Below the pieces are notes generated by a model. The model made no database searches and had not been told where the DNA came from. It saw only the letters and a list, made by a program, of their open reading frames with translations. This document shows, one piece after another, positions 55,257 through 63,783 of a stretch of 64,000 nucleotides of DNA; the stretch's first letter is position 1, and every line of letters begins with the position of its first letter. This DNA comes from Bacillota bacterium (GTDB taxonomy: Bacteria; Bacillota; Clostridia; Acetivibrionales; DSM-27016): assembly GCA_023390115.1 (NCBI GenBank), contig JAEWDM010000035.1:1-64000 (forward strand). Direction: 5' to 3'. Position numbers and translations under genes: made by a program.

Positions 55257-56927
55257 ATGACGACAGACATTGAGATTGCTCAAAAATGCCGCCTTAAACC
55301 TATAGATGAAGTTGCGGGAGTATTGAATATAACTCCCGATGAATTGGAGCTATACGGAAAATATAAGGCTAAGCTTGCCGATAAAATTTGGGACAGAGTT
55401 AAGGATAACAAAGATGGCAAGCTCATTCTTGTTACCGCAATAAATCCTACTCCTGCGGGAGAAGGTAAAACAACAACAACCGTAGGCCTTGGGCAGGCAA
55501 TGTCCAGGATAGGAAAAAATGCCGTCATTGCGCTTCGTGAGCCATCACTTGGACCTGTTATGGGCCTTAAAGGAGGAGCTGCCGGAGGCGGGTATTCTCA
55601 AGTAGTTCCAATGGAGGATATAAATCTTCACTTTACAGGGGATATGCACGCAATAACATCGGCAAACAATTTATTGTCCGCTGCCATAGATAACCATATC
55701 CAGCAGGGCAATAAGCTTAACATAGACCCTCGCCAGATTGTCTGGAAAAGAGCTATGGATATGAATGACAGAGCTCTTAGAAACATTGTCATAGGTCTTG
55801 GTGGAAAAGCAAACGGCTTTCTGCGTGAGGACGGCTTTAATATAACGGTTGCCTCGGAGGTAATGGCAATACTATGCCTGTCTTCAGGCCTGAATGACTT
55901 AAAAAAGAGATTGGGAAGCATAATAATAGGATATACATATCAAGGCAGTCCCGTCACTGCTAAAAGCCTTGGAGTGGCAGGAGCAATGACAGTGCTGTTA
56001 AAAGACGCTATAAAGCCAAATCTGGTCCAGACTCTGGAGAATACTCCCGCATTAATGCACGGGGGCCCCTTTGCCAACATAGCACACGGCTGCAATAGTG
56101 TAATGGCTACACGTCTGGCGTTAAAGCTCTGCGACTACGTAATAACCGAGGCGGGGTTCGGGGCGGATCTTGGAGCAGAAAAGTTTTTCGATATAAAATG
56201 CAGAGGTGCGGGCCTAAAGCCCGACGCAGCAGTGCTGGTAGCAACTATTCGTGCTCTTAAATTCAACGGAGGGGTTAAAAAGGAAGCTTTAAATGCAGAG
56301 AATGTCCAGGCCTTAAAAAGCGGAATTGCAAATCTGCAGAAGCATGTGGAGAATATTAAAAAGTTCGGAGTTCCTGTAATAATAGCAATAAATCACTTCC
56401 ACACCGATACGGAAAATGAAATAAAATGCGTTGAAGCCTTTTGCAGGGACATGAGCATAGAGGTTTCCTTTTCTGAGGTTTTTTCGAAGGGGGGCCGCGG
56501 AGGAACAGATCTGGCAGAAAAGCTGGTAAGGCTGACAGACGAAAAGCCCTCGCATTTCCTGCCCTTATATGACGTAAATCTTACAATAAAAGAGAAAATA
56601 TCAATTATAACTAAAGAGATTTACGGAGGAAAAGATGTACTGTATACCGGTTCAGCCGAAAAATCCATAATGAAGATAGAGGAAATGGGAATGGATAAGC
56701 TGCCCATATGCATGGCTAAAACCCAGTATTCGCTCTCTGACAATCCATCTCTTTTAGGAAGGCCCCAAGGCTTCGATATAACAGTGAGAGAGCTCAGGCT
56801 CTCGGCAGGTGCGGGCTTTATAGTAGCTGTCACAGGTGAAATTATGACTATGCCCGGATTACCCCGGACACCTGCAGCCGAAAAAATAGATATAGATGAA
56901 AACGGTGTTATAACAGGGCTTTTTTAA
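55257..56927 (+). CDS. fhs: Formate-tetrahydrofolate ligase
   Basis: 556 residues, full length. It makes 10-formyl-THF from formate, THF and ATP, feeding purine synthesis and, in acetogens, the methyl branch of the Wood-Ljungdahl path. Visible are the ATP loop PTPAGEGKTTT near residue 65, EPSLGPVMGLKGGAAGGGYSQV, HAITSANNLLSA, and ITEAGFGADLGAEKF. No other Wood-Ljungdahl gene is in the window, so autotrophy is not shown. AAGGAG precedes the ATG. It converges on the CotS-type gene with three bases between the stops. Confidence 0.96.
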   Translation: MTTDIEIAQKCRLKPIDEVAGVLNITPDELELYGKYKAKLADKIWDRVKDNKDGKLILVTAINPTPAGEGKTTTTVGLGQAMSRIGKNAVIALREPSLGPVMGLKGGAAGGGYSQVVPMEDINLHFTGDMHAITSANNLLSAAIDNHIQQGNKLNIDPRQIVWKRAMDMNDRALRNIVIGLGGKANGFLREDGFNITVASEVMAILCLSSGLNDLKKRLGSIIIGYTYQGSPVTAKSLGVAGAMTVLLKDAIKPNLVQTLENTPALMHGGPFANIAHGCNSVMATRLALKLCDYVITEAGFGADLGAEKFFDIKCRGAGLKPDAAVLVATIRALKFNGGVKKEALNAENVQALKSGIANLQKHVENIKKFGVPVIIAINHFHTDTENEIKCVEAFCRDMSIEVSFSEVFSKGGRGGTDLAEKLVRLTDEKPSHFLPLYDVNLTIKEKISIITKEIYGGKDVLYTGSAEKSIMKIEEMGMDKLPICMAKTQYSLSDNPSLLGRPQGFDITVRELRLSAGAGFIVAVTGEIMTMPGLPRTPAAEKIDIDENGVITGLF

Positions 56928-56930
56928 GCC

Positions 56931-57914
56931 TTAGCATAGCACCTCGTAATTTTCCAGAAATTTTTTGTGGCATTCAATTTCATCAATAACCTCCTGCATT
57001 TTAAATACAAAGCTTTTTTCAGACCAGCTTCTTTTGCTGTTATAATACTTATTAACCACCCTCCAGAACTTTTGGGGAAATTGAAGCATTATTTTCATTA
57101 CTAAAAGCTCTTCACCTGAAATTTTTTCTATGGATCTATAGCTGTCAACAATTATTTTGGCCTCCTTTATATCCCATCCGCATTTACGCATTTTTCTCCT
57201 TATAAGATTGGCAAGGTCATAGACCTTAAGCTCGAAGCAGCAATAATCAAAGTTTATTAAAAAAAACTTCCCTGAACTCTGCAAAATGTTATGGTGAGTA
57301 AAATCATGGTGACAAAAAACCCCCTGCTTTCTTGAGTTACCGGCAATTTGTTCATACTGGGAGCTCAGAAGCATATTTATGGCATCCTCTCCGAGGCAGT
57401 TAAAATGGTCAAAATGCTCCAGAAACATGTAATCGAATTTAGTTTTTCCCTTCTTTGCAACCTTTTTAAGCTTCTTAATTTCCTCAAGCCTTTTACCGAA
57501 AAAGCATGGCAGCTTTCCAAGATCATCCCTGCTTTTACTCCCCTCCGGGGGAACGTATCCCTTTGATGACTTATGCAGACTTCCAAGCATAATAGAAGCT
57601 TTTATTACGTCATCCGTATTATCAAAATTGCACTCTGCTCCTTCAATCACCTCACAGGCAGTATAATTAAAGCCATCTATGCTTGAGTAGGGTAAGCCCT
57701 CCTCATTGCATAAATATCTGTCCAGATTTTTAAATCCGTTATTATATAAATGCTCCTTAGCTCCATATATAAATAGAATTCTTTCTGCTGACAGCAAGCT
57801 TTTTTTTAAGAAAATTTTGCCTCTCTGAGTATTTAATAAATATCCGTCTTTGTAAGGAACAGAGCTCTTTACCTCCAGATTATACTTGCATGCCAATTCC
57901 CTTTCCCTGTCTTG
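56931..57914 (-). CDS. CotS-family spore coat protein
   Basis: About 327 residues with a kinase-like (APH/choline kinase) fold. The ATG at 57914 follows GGAGG. Motifs: CHHDFTHHNIL in place of the catalytic loop, followed by FFLINFDYC where other members have IDFD. CotS-type proteins are coat components and may be inactive as kinases. A CATATATTA at 57977-57985 (minus strand) fits a sigma-K -10 box, but the expected AC at -35 is missing. It is not linked to other coat genes here. Confidence 0.85.
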   Translation of the reverse strand, partial: QDRERELACKYNLEVKSSVPYKDGYLLNTQRGKIFLKKSLLSAERILFIYGAKEHLYNNGFKNLDRYLCNEEGLPYSSIDGFNYTACEVIEGAECNFDNTDDVIKASIMLGSLHKSSKGYVPPEGSKSRDDLGKLPCFFGKRLEEIKKLKKVAKKGKTKFDYMFLEHFDHFNCLGEDAINMLLSSQYEQIAGNSRKQGVFCHHDFTHHNILQSSGKFFLINFDYCCFELKVYDLANLIRRKMRKCGWDIKEAKIIVDSYRSIEKISGEELLVMKIMLQFPQKFWRVVNKYYNSKRSWSEKSFVFKMQEVIDEIECHKKFLENYEVLC

Positions 57915-58222
57915 CATAATTAACCTCCGGCAGTTATGAAATGAAAATTGTATAAGCATTTTAGCGTGTTCTTTAATAATATATGCTAAGTCTATTTTAC
58001 ATAGAAGAATAAAATTAGCACTTTAAGCTTTAAGAAGTTTCATTAGGCTATTTAATACAGACAGAAATACCGAAAAGATCCGGATATTTTATAAAAGCTA
58101 AAAACATGAATATGCAAAAGCTTGCCCTGACAGCCTGTAACGGAATCAAAAAGGGCAGCCTTATCATAGACTGGATACGCGCTTAGTCCTTACGCCTACC
58201 TTGAAGAAAATTTTTATTTTCT
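57915..58222. other. 308-base intergenic stretch
   Basis: It holds the possible sigma-K -10 box of the CotS-type gene at 57977-57985. The rest has no convincing gene, hairpin or promoter; a 24-codon frame near 58107 has no ribosome binding site. Confidence 0.5.
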
Positions 58223-58477
58223 TTATCCTACAATAAACTTACTTGGATGAGTTATCCGGCAGTCATTAATAAAAAGCTTATTCAGCCTCTTCCGAAGCTC
58301 TATATCTATAACAATGTTCTTCTTTTCAATATTTAAAACATCATTTATGAATTTGAACTTTATGTTTGTTAAATTACGGTATTGATCAACACTTATAGCA
58401 TTCTTTAACGAATATTCCTGGCATATTTCCAAAAACTTTATTGTTTCCTTAATTAATCTGCTTAAAAGGTAATCCAT
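58223..58477 (-). CDS. Small hypothetical protein
   Basis: 84 residues, not recognised. The ATG at 58477 is preceded by AAAGGGATG; an earlier ATG would include that site. Mainly helical and Ile/Leu/Lys/Asn-rich (LLSRLIKETIKFLEICQEYSL; IKFKFINDVLNIEKKN), with one Cys in each half and no membrane helix. A Spo0E-like role was considered but its SQELD-type motif is absent. It stands alone between the CotS-type gene and the oxidoreductase operon. Confidence 0.5.
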   Translation of the reverse strand: MDYLLSRLIKETIKFLEICQEYSLKNAISVDQYRNLTNIKFKFINDVLNIEKKNIVIDIELRKRLNKLFINDCRITHPSKFIVG

Positions 58478-58657
58478 ATAAAAAATCATCCCTTTCATTA
58501 TTTTTCCAGAATGCTGTCGGGTTTTCCCAAGCTGTAATTATCAATTAATAATATATATTTATTTATATAACGATATATTATTACAGATTGGATTCAATGT
58601 CAATATATGGTATGCTATAAAATAATATATTAGCACTTTTATTTAAGACAGGCTGAC

Positions 58658-58694
58658 AAAAGGAGGGGCAATCGTTGATTAGCCCCTCCTTTTT
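58658..58694 (-). terminator. Terminator of the por operon
   Basis: AAAAGGAGGGGC at 58658-58669 and GCCCCTCCTTTTT at 58682-58694 pair across a 12-base loop. On the minus strand the stem is followed by a short T-run. It lies 25 bases beyond the beta-subunit stop. Confidence 0.8.
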
Positions 58695-58718
58695 ATAAAC
58701 TTTATCTAATTTATATTA

Positions 58719-59654
58719 TTAAGCCTTTCCCGCAAGCTTCAGCAGGGCTCCCCACCTCTTATCGACTTCAGTCTGTATCTGCTCTATCATGTACTCATTT
58801 CCGGCCTTGAAAAGATGTTTAAATCTCCCTTGAGCCTTTAAAAAGTCTTTGACAGGAAGTTTATTTTTAGGGATATAATTAACTGTATATTCTCCGTCTA
58901 TAACCTCATACAGCGGCCAGAAGCAAGTCTCAACGGCCAGCTTGTTAATATCCATTAAATCGGGTGTATTGTACCTCCACCCTCTCGGACAGGGAGCAAG
59001 CACATTCATGAAAGCAGGACCTTTAGTATAAAGAGCCTTTTCAGACTTTTCATAAAGATCCTTCATATTGCCTACAGCCGCAGTCTGGCAGACATATGGA
59101 AGATGGTGATTAGCCATAACCTCTGTAAGGTCTTTTCTTACCTGCATTTTACCGGGTATTTTCTTTCCTGCCGGGGAAGTCGTCGTATCGGCAAATTGCG
59201 GAGTAGCAGAGGATCTCTGAATACCTGTGTTCATATATGCTCCATTATCGTAGCAAACATAAACCATGTCATGTCCCCTCTCCATAGCTCCGGACAATGA
59301 CTGCAAGCCTATATCGTAAGTTCCTCCGTCACCGCCGAAGGCTATAAACTTTGTCTCTCCCTTTAAAGCGCCTTTTTTCTTCATTGCAACATAAGCCGCT
59401 TCCGCACCTGATACTGTTGCCGCAGAGTTCTCAAACGCATTGTGAATAAAGGAATCCTTCCATGATGTATATGGGAAAAGAAATGATGAGACCTCAAGAC
59501 ATCCCGTAGCACTTCCTATAACAGCATGATCTTCGGGCTTTAATGCTCTGAGTATCTGCCTGACTACCACAGGGGCACCGCAGCCTGCACACATTCTATG
59601 TCCGCCGGTAAATCTCTCCGGCTTCTTAGCAGCTTCTTTCAAATTATAAGCCAT
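58719..59654 (-). CDS. porB: 2-oxoacid:ferredoxin oxidoreductase, beta subunit
   Basis: 311 residues, thiamine-diphosphate subunit of a four-subunit enzyme, probably pyruvate:ferredoxin oxidoreductase, making acetyl-CoA and reduced ferredoxin. CAGCGAP near residue 22 ligates a 4Fe-4S cluster together with later Cys. The TPP motif is FGGDGGTYDIGLQSL with the partner YDNGAYMNTG. The start is ATG 59654 since AGGAGGTG lies seven bases before it. Last gene of the operon. Substrate choice (pyruvate or another oxoacid) is inferred from the type of operon. Confidence 0.92.
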   Translation of the reverse strand: MAYNLKEAAKKPERFTGGHRMCAGCGAPVVVRQILRALKPEDHAVIGSATGCLEVSSFLFPYTSWKDSFIHNAFENSAATVSGAEAAYVAMKKKGALKGETKFIAFGGDGGTYDIGLQSLSGAMERGHDMVYVCYDNGAYMNTGIQRSSATPQFADTTTSPAGKKIPGKMQVRKDLTEVMANHHLPYVCQTAAVGNMKDLYEKSEKALYTKGPAFMNVLAPCPRGWRYNTPDLMDINKLAVETCFWPLYEVIDGEYTVNYIPKNKLPVKDFLKAQGRFKHLFKAGNEYMIEQIQTEVDKRWGALLKLAGKA

Positions 59655-59665
59655 TATCACACCTC

Positions 59666-60850
59666 CTATTCTCTTACTCCAAGGTAATTATACGCAGAAG
59701 TTACCTTGCCTGTATTTGCGATATCCAATAACGTACTGAATACTGACTCCAAATCTCCGGCCTTTACATCTCTTCCGCCTATACCGTATATATAGTTTAC
59801 AGCCTTAGGCCCAAAAACCCCCGCCTTGTAAAGAGCACTTGTTACTTCAGTAAAGAGGGGCCCTCCCGCATCATTAAAGCCGTCACACTTATCCATTACC
59901 GCTATGGCCTTAAATCCTGAAAGAGCTGCCGCAATCTCGTCCACAGGGAACGGTCTGAATACTCTCAGCTTGATAAGACCTACTTTCTTGCCTTCTGCTC
60001 TCATCTGATCAACAACATATTTACCGGTACCCGCAGACGAGTTGAGTATAACCATGCATACATCCGCATCTTCCGTTTTATATTGCTCAAAAAGCTCATA
60101 TTTTCTTCCTGTAAGCTTATAAAATTCCTCTGAAACCTCAAGTATTACCTTCTTGGCATTCATCATAGCCTGAGCCTGCTGTCTTTTATGCTCAAAGCAA
60201 TGCGTAAAATGGTCGAGAGGACCTACCGCAATAGGGTTTTCTCTGTCTAAAAGATAATGCTCAGGCGCATATTCTCCTACAAACGCCTTAACCTTGTCAT
60301 CCTCAAGCAGCTCTATATTTTCAACTGCGTGAGAAGTAATAAACCCGTCCTGACAGACCATTACAGGGAGCATAACATCAGGATGCTCTCCTATTCTGTT
60401 GGCCATAAGAGTATTGTCATATGCTTCCTGGTTATTTTCCCCGTAAAGCTGGATCCAGCCCGAATCTCTCGCACCCATAGAGTCACTGTGATCATTCTGG
60501 ATGTTTAACGGCCCTGAAAGTGTTCTGTTAACACAGGCCAAAACTATAGGAAGCCTTGAGCATGACGCTATATAAAGGCATTCCCACATAAGAGCCAGTC
60601 CGTTAGCCGAGGTAGCAGTCATTGCCCTGCCTCCTGCAGCCTGAGCTCCTATACAAGCCGACATGGCACTATGCTCTGATTCAACAGCCACAAATTCCGT
60701 ATCTACGGCGCCGTCAGCTACAAATGTTGAGAAGTATTGAGGTACTTCTGTTGACGGAGTTATTGGAAAAGCCGCAACAACATCAGGATTTATCTGTTTC
60801 ATGGCAATAGCTACCGCTTCATTACCACTCATTCTTTCTCTAATACCCAT
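59666..60850 (-). CDS. porA: 2-oxoacid:ferredoxin oxidoreductase, alpha subunit
   Basis: 394 residues. N-terminal pyrimidine-binding domain (GNEAVAIAMKQINPDVVAAFPITPSTE; SEHSAMSACIGAQAAGGR; TSANGLALMWE), then a transketolase C-like domain ending in IYGIGGRDV. With porB, porC and porD it forms the complete enzyme. It starts 19 bases after porD with GGAGGG upstream and is followed by porB 11 bases on. The sequence TTSANG is typical of pyruvate-specific members. Confidence 0.93.
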   Translation of the reverse strand: MGIRERMSGNEAVAIAMKQINPDVVAAFPITPSTEVPQYFSTFVADGAVDTEFVAVESEHSAMSACIGAQAAGGRAMTATSANGLALMWECLYIASCSRLPIVLACVNRTLSGPLNIQNDHSDSMGARDSGWIQLYGENNQEAYDNTLMANRIGEHPDVMLPVMVCQDGFITSHAVENIELLEDDKVKAFVGEYAPEHYLLDRENPIAVGPLDHFTHCFEHKRQQAQAMMNAKKVILEVSEEFYKLTGRKYELFEQYKTEDADVCMVILNSSAGTGKYVVDQMRAEGKKVGLIKLRVFRPFPVDEIAAALSGFKAIAVMDKCDGFNDAGGPLFTEVTSALYKAGVFGPKAVNYIYGIGGRDVKAGDLESVFSTLLDIANTGKVTSAYNYLGVRE

Positions 60851-60869
60851 TTATAAATTCCCTCCTCAC

Positions 60870-61190
60870 TTACTTGCTTTCTTCTACAAAGTCAATGGCC
60901 TTAAAAGGACAAACCTTCACACATACGCCGCAGCCCTTGCAATGGTCATAGTCAAACTCTTTTCTTTTGCCGTTCTCATCTACAAGAATTGAAGTGTCCG
61001 GGCACACAGGATAGCACAGCAGGCACTGCTTGCATTTTTCCTTAAGCCATACAGGCTTCATTGAACGCCAGTCACCTGTTTTGAATAATTCAGCATTTCC
61101 GGCATAGGGAATCATGCCGCCCTCCGATATTTCTTTCCATGTGCAGCTTCCTGCCTGGATTTTTGTTTTTTCAGCAGCATTATTACTCAT
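60870..61190 (-). CDS. porD: 2-oxoacid:ferredoxin oxidoreductase, delta (ferredoxin) subunit
   Basis: 106 residues with two 4Fe-4S motifs: CKQCLLCYPVCP and CKGCGVCVKVCP. The N-terminal 35 residues carry CTWKE, an additional cysteine. It passes electrons to external ferredoxin. It starts on ATGA overlapping the porC stop by four bases, and ends 19 bases before porA. As a fused ferredoxin domain is part of single-chain clostridial PFOR, this shows the separate-subunit type. Confidence 0.94.
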   Translation of the reverse strand: MSNNAAEKTKIQAGSCTWKEISEGGMIPYAGNAELFKTGDWRSMKPVWLKEKCKQCLLCYPVCPDTSILVDENGKRKEFDYDHCKGCGVCVKVCPFKAIDFVEESK

Positions 61191-61765
61191 AGCCCCTTCA
61201 CCTCCTGCATGGCCCTCTCAAGAGCCTTTACATTTCCTTCAACGACCTCAGGCTTTTTTGCAAATTTGTGTTTAAAGGAATCAACCATGTCTTTAAGAAA
61301 TTCCTTCTCTTCCATTACGCCGCTGACCTTAACTACTGCCGCAAGCATAGGAGTGTTCGGAAAGTATTTGCCGAGAGTTTCAATAGAAATGGTTCTTGCA
61401 TCAATGGTACAGACTTTTCCTTTATATCCCTTAAGCAAAGGCCTTACCTCTTCAGGAGCCTTAACGGTGTTAATGATAATCGCCCCTTCTTCCTTAAGGC
61501 CCGCCGTTACATCAACAGCTTCCAAAAGCGTATCATCTACTACAACTACATACTCAGGCTCATAAATGTTACTGTGAATAGAAAGCCTTTCATCGCTTAT
61601 TCTGTTATAAGCAGTAATAGGCGCTCCCATTCTTTCGGGACCATACTCAGGAAAGCCCTGAATATATTTTCCGGTATTAAATGCCGCATCAGCAAGCAGC
61701 AGAGATGCTGTTTTTGCACCTTGTCCACCACGCCCATGCCATCTAATCTCAACAATCTTTCCCAT
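61187..61765 (-). CDS. porC: 2-oxoacid:ferredoxin oxidoreductase, gamma subunit
   Basis: 192 residues, start at ATG 61765 with GAGGAGG upstream. The diagnostic segment WHGRGGQGAKTASLLLADAAF (about residues 8-28) is shortened here to its key parts WHGRGGQG. It continues with FPEYGPERMGAPI. First gene of the operon, downstream of a consensus promoter with about 75 bases of leader. An upstream in-frame ATG at 61945 would extend the protein into the promoter and is rejected. Confidence 0.93.
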   Translation of the reverse strand: MGKIVEIRWHGRGGQGAKTASLLLADAAFNTGKYIQGFPEYGPERMGAPITAYNRISDERLSIHSNIYEPEYVVVVDDTLLEAVDVTAGLKEEGAIIINTVKAPEEVRPLLKGYKGKVCTIDARTISIETLGKYFPNTPMLAAVVKVSGVMEEKEFLKDMVDSFKHKFAKKPEVVEGNVKALERAMQEVKGL

Positions 61766-61847
61766 GGGGTAAACCTCCTCTTTATAATTAATTTTAATTA
61801 TTAGCCGAAATTTTAAGTTTACTAAATTTATGCTAAACTCAAATAAA

Positions 61848-61876
61848 AGTATACTTGTTTGCTTATTTTTTGTCAA
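61848..61876 (-). promoter_or_regulatory. Consensus sigma-A promoter of the por operon
   Basis: TTGACA, a 17-base spacer and TATACT on the minus strand. The first gene, porC, starts about 80 bases downstream. Confidence 0.85.
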
Positions 61877-62000
61877 GTCGAAACTAAGCGTGAGAAGCCC
61901 GTATATACACGAAATTTTAATTATATGTTTGTTCTTTGTATACAATAACCCTTATAAATTCATATGCGCCTGACACTTGCATACAGGCAAAAAAATATGC

Positions 62001-62035
62001 AAAAAAACGCCCGGCATATATTATTTGCCAGACGT
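62001..62035 (-). terminator. Terminator after bofA
   Basis: ACGCCCGGCA at 62007-62016 pairs with TGCCAGACGT at 62026-62035 using two G-U pairs. On the minus strand seven T follow. It separates yaaL-bofA from the por operon. Confidence 0.75.
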
Positions 62036-62063
62036 GCAAAATTTTTCATGGCAATTAATCGTA

Positions 62064-62336
62064 CTATATGTTAAAAATAATTTTGATTATAACAAGAAAT
62101 ATTACACCGGGTACACCAAGAAACCCTATTATTAATGCAGATATTATATTTAAAGGAAGGTGATATCCGAATGCGCTTCCTATAAAATTGATGAGAGCCA
62201 GCACTATTCCCCCTATAACTGCATTAAATACAAGCTTAAAAACCATTTTAAGAGGAACCAGAAAGACTCTTCCAAGTATAAACAGAAACATTATACCTAC
62301 AATGTAAGCAAACAATACTCCGTAATCCACACTCAT
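62064..62336 (-). CDS. bofA: Pro-sigma-K processing inhibitor BofA
   Basis: 90 residues with two to three hydrophobic segments (AYIVGIMFLFILGRVFLVPL; LVFNAVIGGIVLALINFIG) and the C-terminal LNIISALIIGFLGVPGVI that is the BofA signature. In Bacillus it holds the SpoIVFB protease inactive in the mother-cell membrane around the forespore. The gene follows yaaL as in Bacillus (recR-yaaL-bofA), with 23 bases between. ATG has GGGAG upstream. Confidence 0.9.
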   Translation of the reverse strand: MSVDYGVLFAYIVGIMFLFILGRVFLVPLKMVFKLVFNAVIGGIVLALINFIGSAFGYHLPLNIISALIIGFLGVPGVIFLVIIKIIFNI

Positions 62337-62359
62337 ACACTCCCATTCCCCTCACCGGT

Positions 62360-62695
62360 TTATTGAAAGGTTTGCTGCTTAATGTCAATACCCTCTATTC
62401 TAATGCCTTTTTCCTTGGCCTTTTTTATATAGTATTCATATTTTACCTGGCATGCCTTGATTCTGTAAGCATAATAGTCTACCAGCTCATTCTCATCGGC
62501 ATTTTCAAAATTCATATTTGCATTAATCCAATCCATCTTGGCATTTCTGATGCTTTGCAGCAGCTCTTCGTTTTCATTCGGGACATTTTCGGATAAAGCC
62601 TGCGGTGCTTTAAAGCTGAATTTTTTCAAGATTCTTGCAAATAAACTGTCTTTATTCAGTTTTACATTATAATTTTTTTCAGGATTAGGCTGCAT
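62360..62695 (-). CDS. yaaL: YaaL-like DUF2508 protein
   Basis: 111 residues, mainly helical and charged. It has the DUF2508 core ENEELLQSIRNAKMDWINANMNFENADENELVDYYAYRIKACQVKYEYYI in shortened form, with WINA and YYAYRIKA recognisable. It is the neighbour of bofA in many firmicutes; function unknown. The start ATG follows GGGAG with good spacing. recR, which usually precedes it, is absent. Confidence 0.8.
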   Translation of the reverse strand: MQPNPEKNYNVKLNKDSLFARILKKFSFKAPQALSENVPNENEELLQSIRNAKMDWINANMNFENADENELVDYYAYRIKACQVKYEYYIKKAKEKGIRIEGIDIKQQTFQ

Positions 62696-62855
62696 GTAAA
62701 TTCTCCCTATACTTTATAGATATATTAAAAGTATAAGCATAATTTACCATTTATATGCATTGCCTGGGAAAATTTCAGATATATATTCAACGGGTTTTAT
62801 TTTAAGATAAGATTCTCCGATAAGAAGAAGAAATATATAATTGAATTTGACTTTC

Positions 62856-63446
62856 TTAATATGCTTTTGACTTCAAATATTCATATATTGCATTTGTGGT
62901 GGCGTATCTGAACTTTCCCCAATCGGACCACTTTCCCGCAATATTATTCAGCAAATCGGCAACCTCCCCCAATTCATCCACTGTAACCTCTTTTATTTCG
63001 CTAACCTCATTGTCACTGGCATCAATAAGAAGCCTTCCTCCCATTTCCTCCAATATAAACAGGTAAGAATAAAACATAATAAATTTATTTCCATGCTCAA
63101 ACCTTATTTTCAACACACCTGCAAAGCTGCTCACTTTAACATCTATACCCAGCTCCTCACGGGTTTCTCTGAAAACAGCTTTTATAATATCCTCTCCATA
63201 CTGTATGCCTCCTGTAGGAATTCTGAATATGCCCTTGGGATATTCAGAGCAAGTGACTGTAATAATCTTATTGTTTGGCCTTAAAACACAAAAGACAACC
63301 TCTCCGCGCCTATCCTTCTCAATAGATTTTTTCATTTTATTAAAAAAACTGCTGTTTATATATTTTATTGTAATGTCCTGAGAACGCTGCTCTGCACCAA
63401 GCTCTTCACATATTTTCAGTAATTCATTCCGGTTAAATGTATTCAT
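62856..63446 (-). CDS. Nudix hydrolase
   Basis: 196 residues, start at ATG 63446 after GGAGGTAG. The Nudix box is GGIQYGEDIIKAVFRETREE with LG following, matching GX5EX7REUXEEXGU. A preceding N-terminal helical part of about 60 residues (MNTFNRNELLKICEELGAE) is not part of the minimal Nudix fold. The substrate is unknown; family members cleave nucleoside diphosphate-linked compounds. It has no cotranscribed partner, and 160 bases separate it from yaaL. Confidence 0.88.
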   Translation of the reverse strand: MNTFNRNELLKICEELGAEQRSQDITIKYINSSFFNKMKKSIEKDRRGEVVFCVLRPNNKIITVTCSEYPKGIFRIPTGGIQYGEDIIKAVFRETREELGIDVKVSSFAGVLKIRFEHGNKFIMFYSYLFILEEMGGRLLIDASDNEVSEIKEVTVDELGEVADLLNNIAGKWSDWGKFRYATTNAIYEYLKSKAY

Positions 63447-63783
63447 CTCTACCTCCACTATGGGGACACATGTCCATTCATAGCTATATATTATTACCTT
63501 TATATTAATACTTTTTTATGATTTTTTCTATAACCTTGCACAATTCTTAATTTATATGTAACAATACTTAGAGAGCAACGGCAAAATTATATTTTCGCCT
63601 TGCTTAATATAAATATATTGAGTTTTTATTATAAAATTGCGATAATATAGATATGCTTTATATGGAACAAAAAAAATTTTTTTACGTCATATTTGTTTGA
63701 GTAAAGAAATTCTGCCGTTGTTCATAAAGCATTTATTTAAGAAAATATTGACAAAAGGCATTATAAATTGGAGTGTTTATTTA
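63447..63783. other. 337-base intergenic region
   Basis: AT-rich and divergent between the Nudix gene and the membrane protein at 63784. TTGACA occurs at 63748-63753, but the nearest TATAAA is only nine bases on, so no promoter can be called from this. Nothing else was found. Confidence 0.5.

Noticed and set aside
58083..58190. A structured RNA in the gap after the CotS-type gene
   Set aside because: GCCCTGACAG and AGGGCAGCC nearby do not form a stable continuous stem and have no flanking promoter or terminator.
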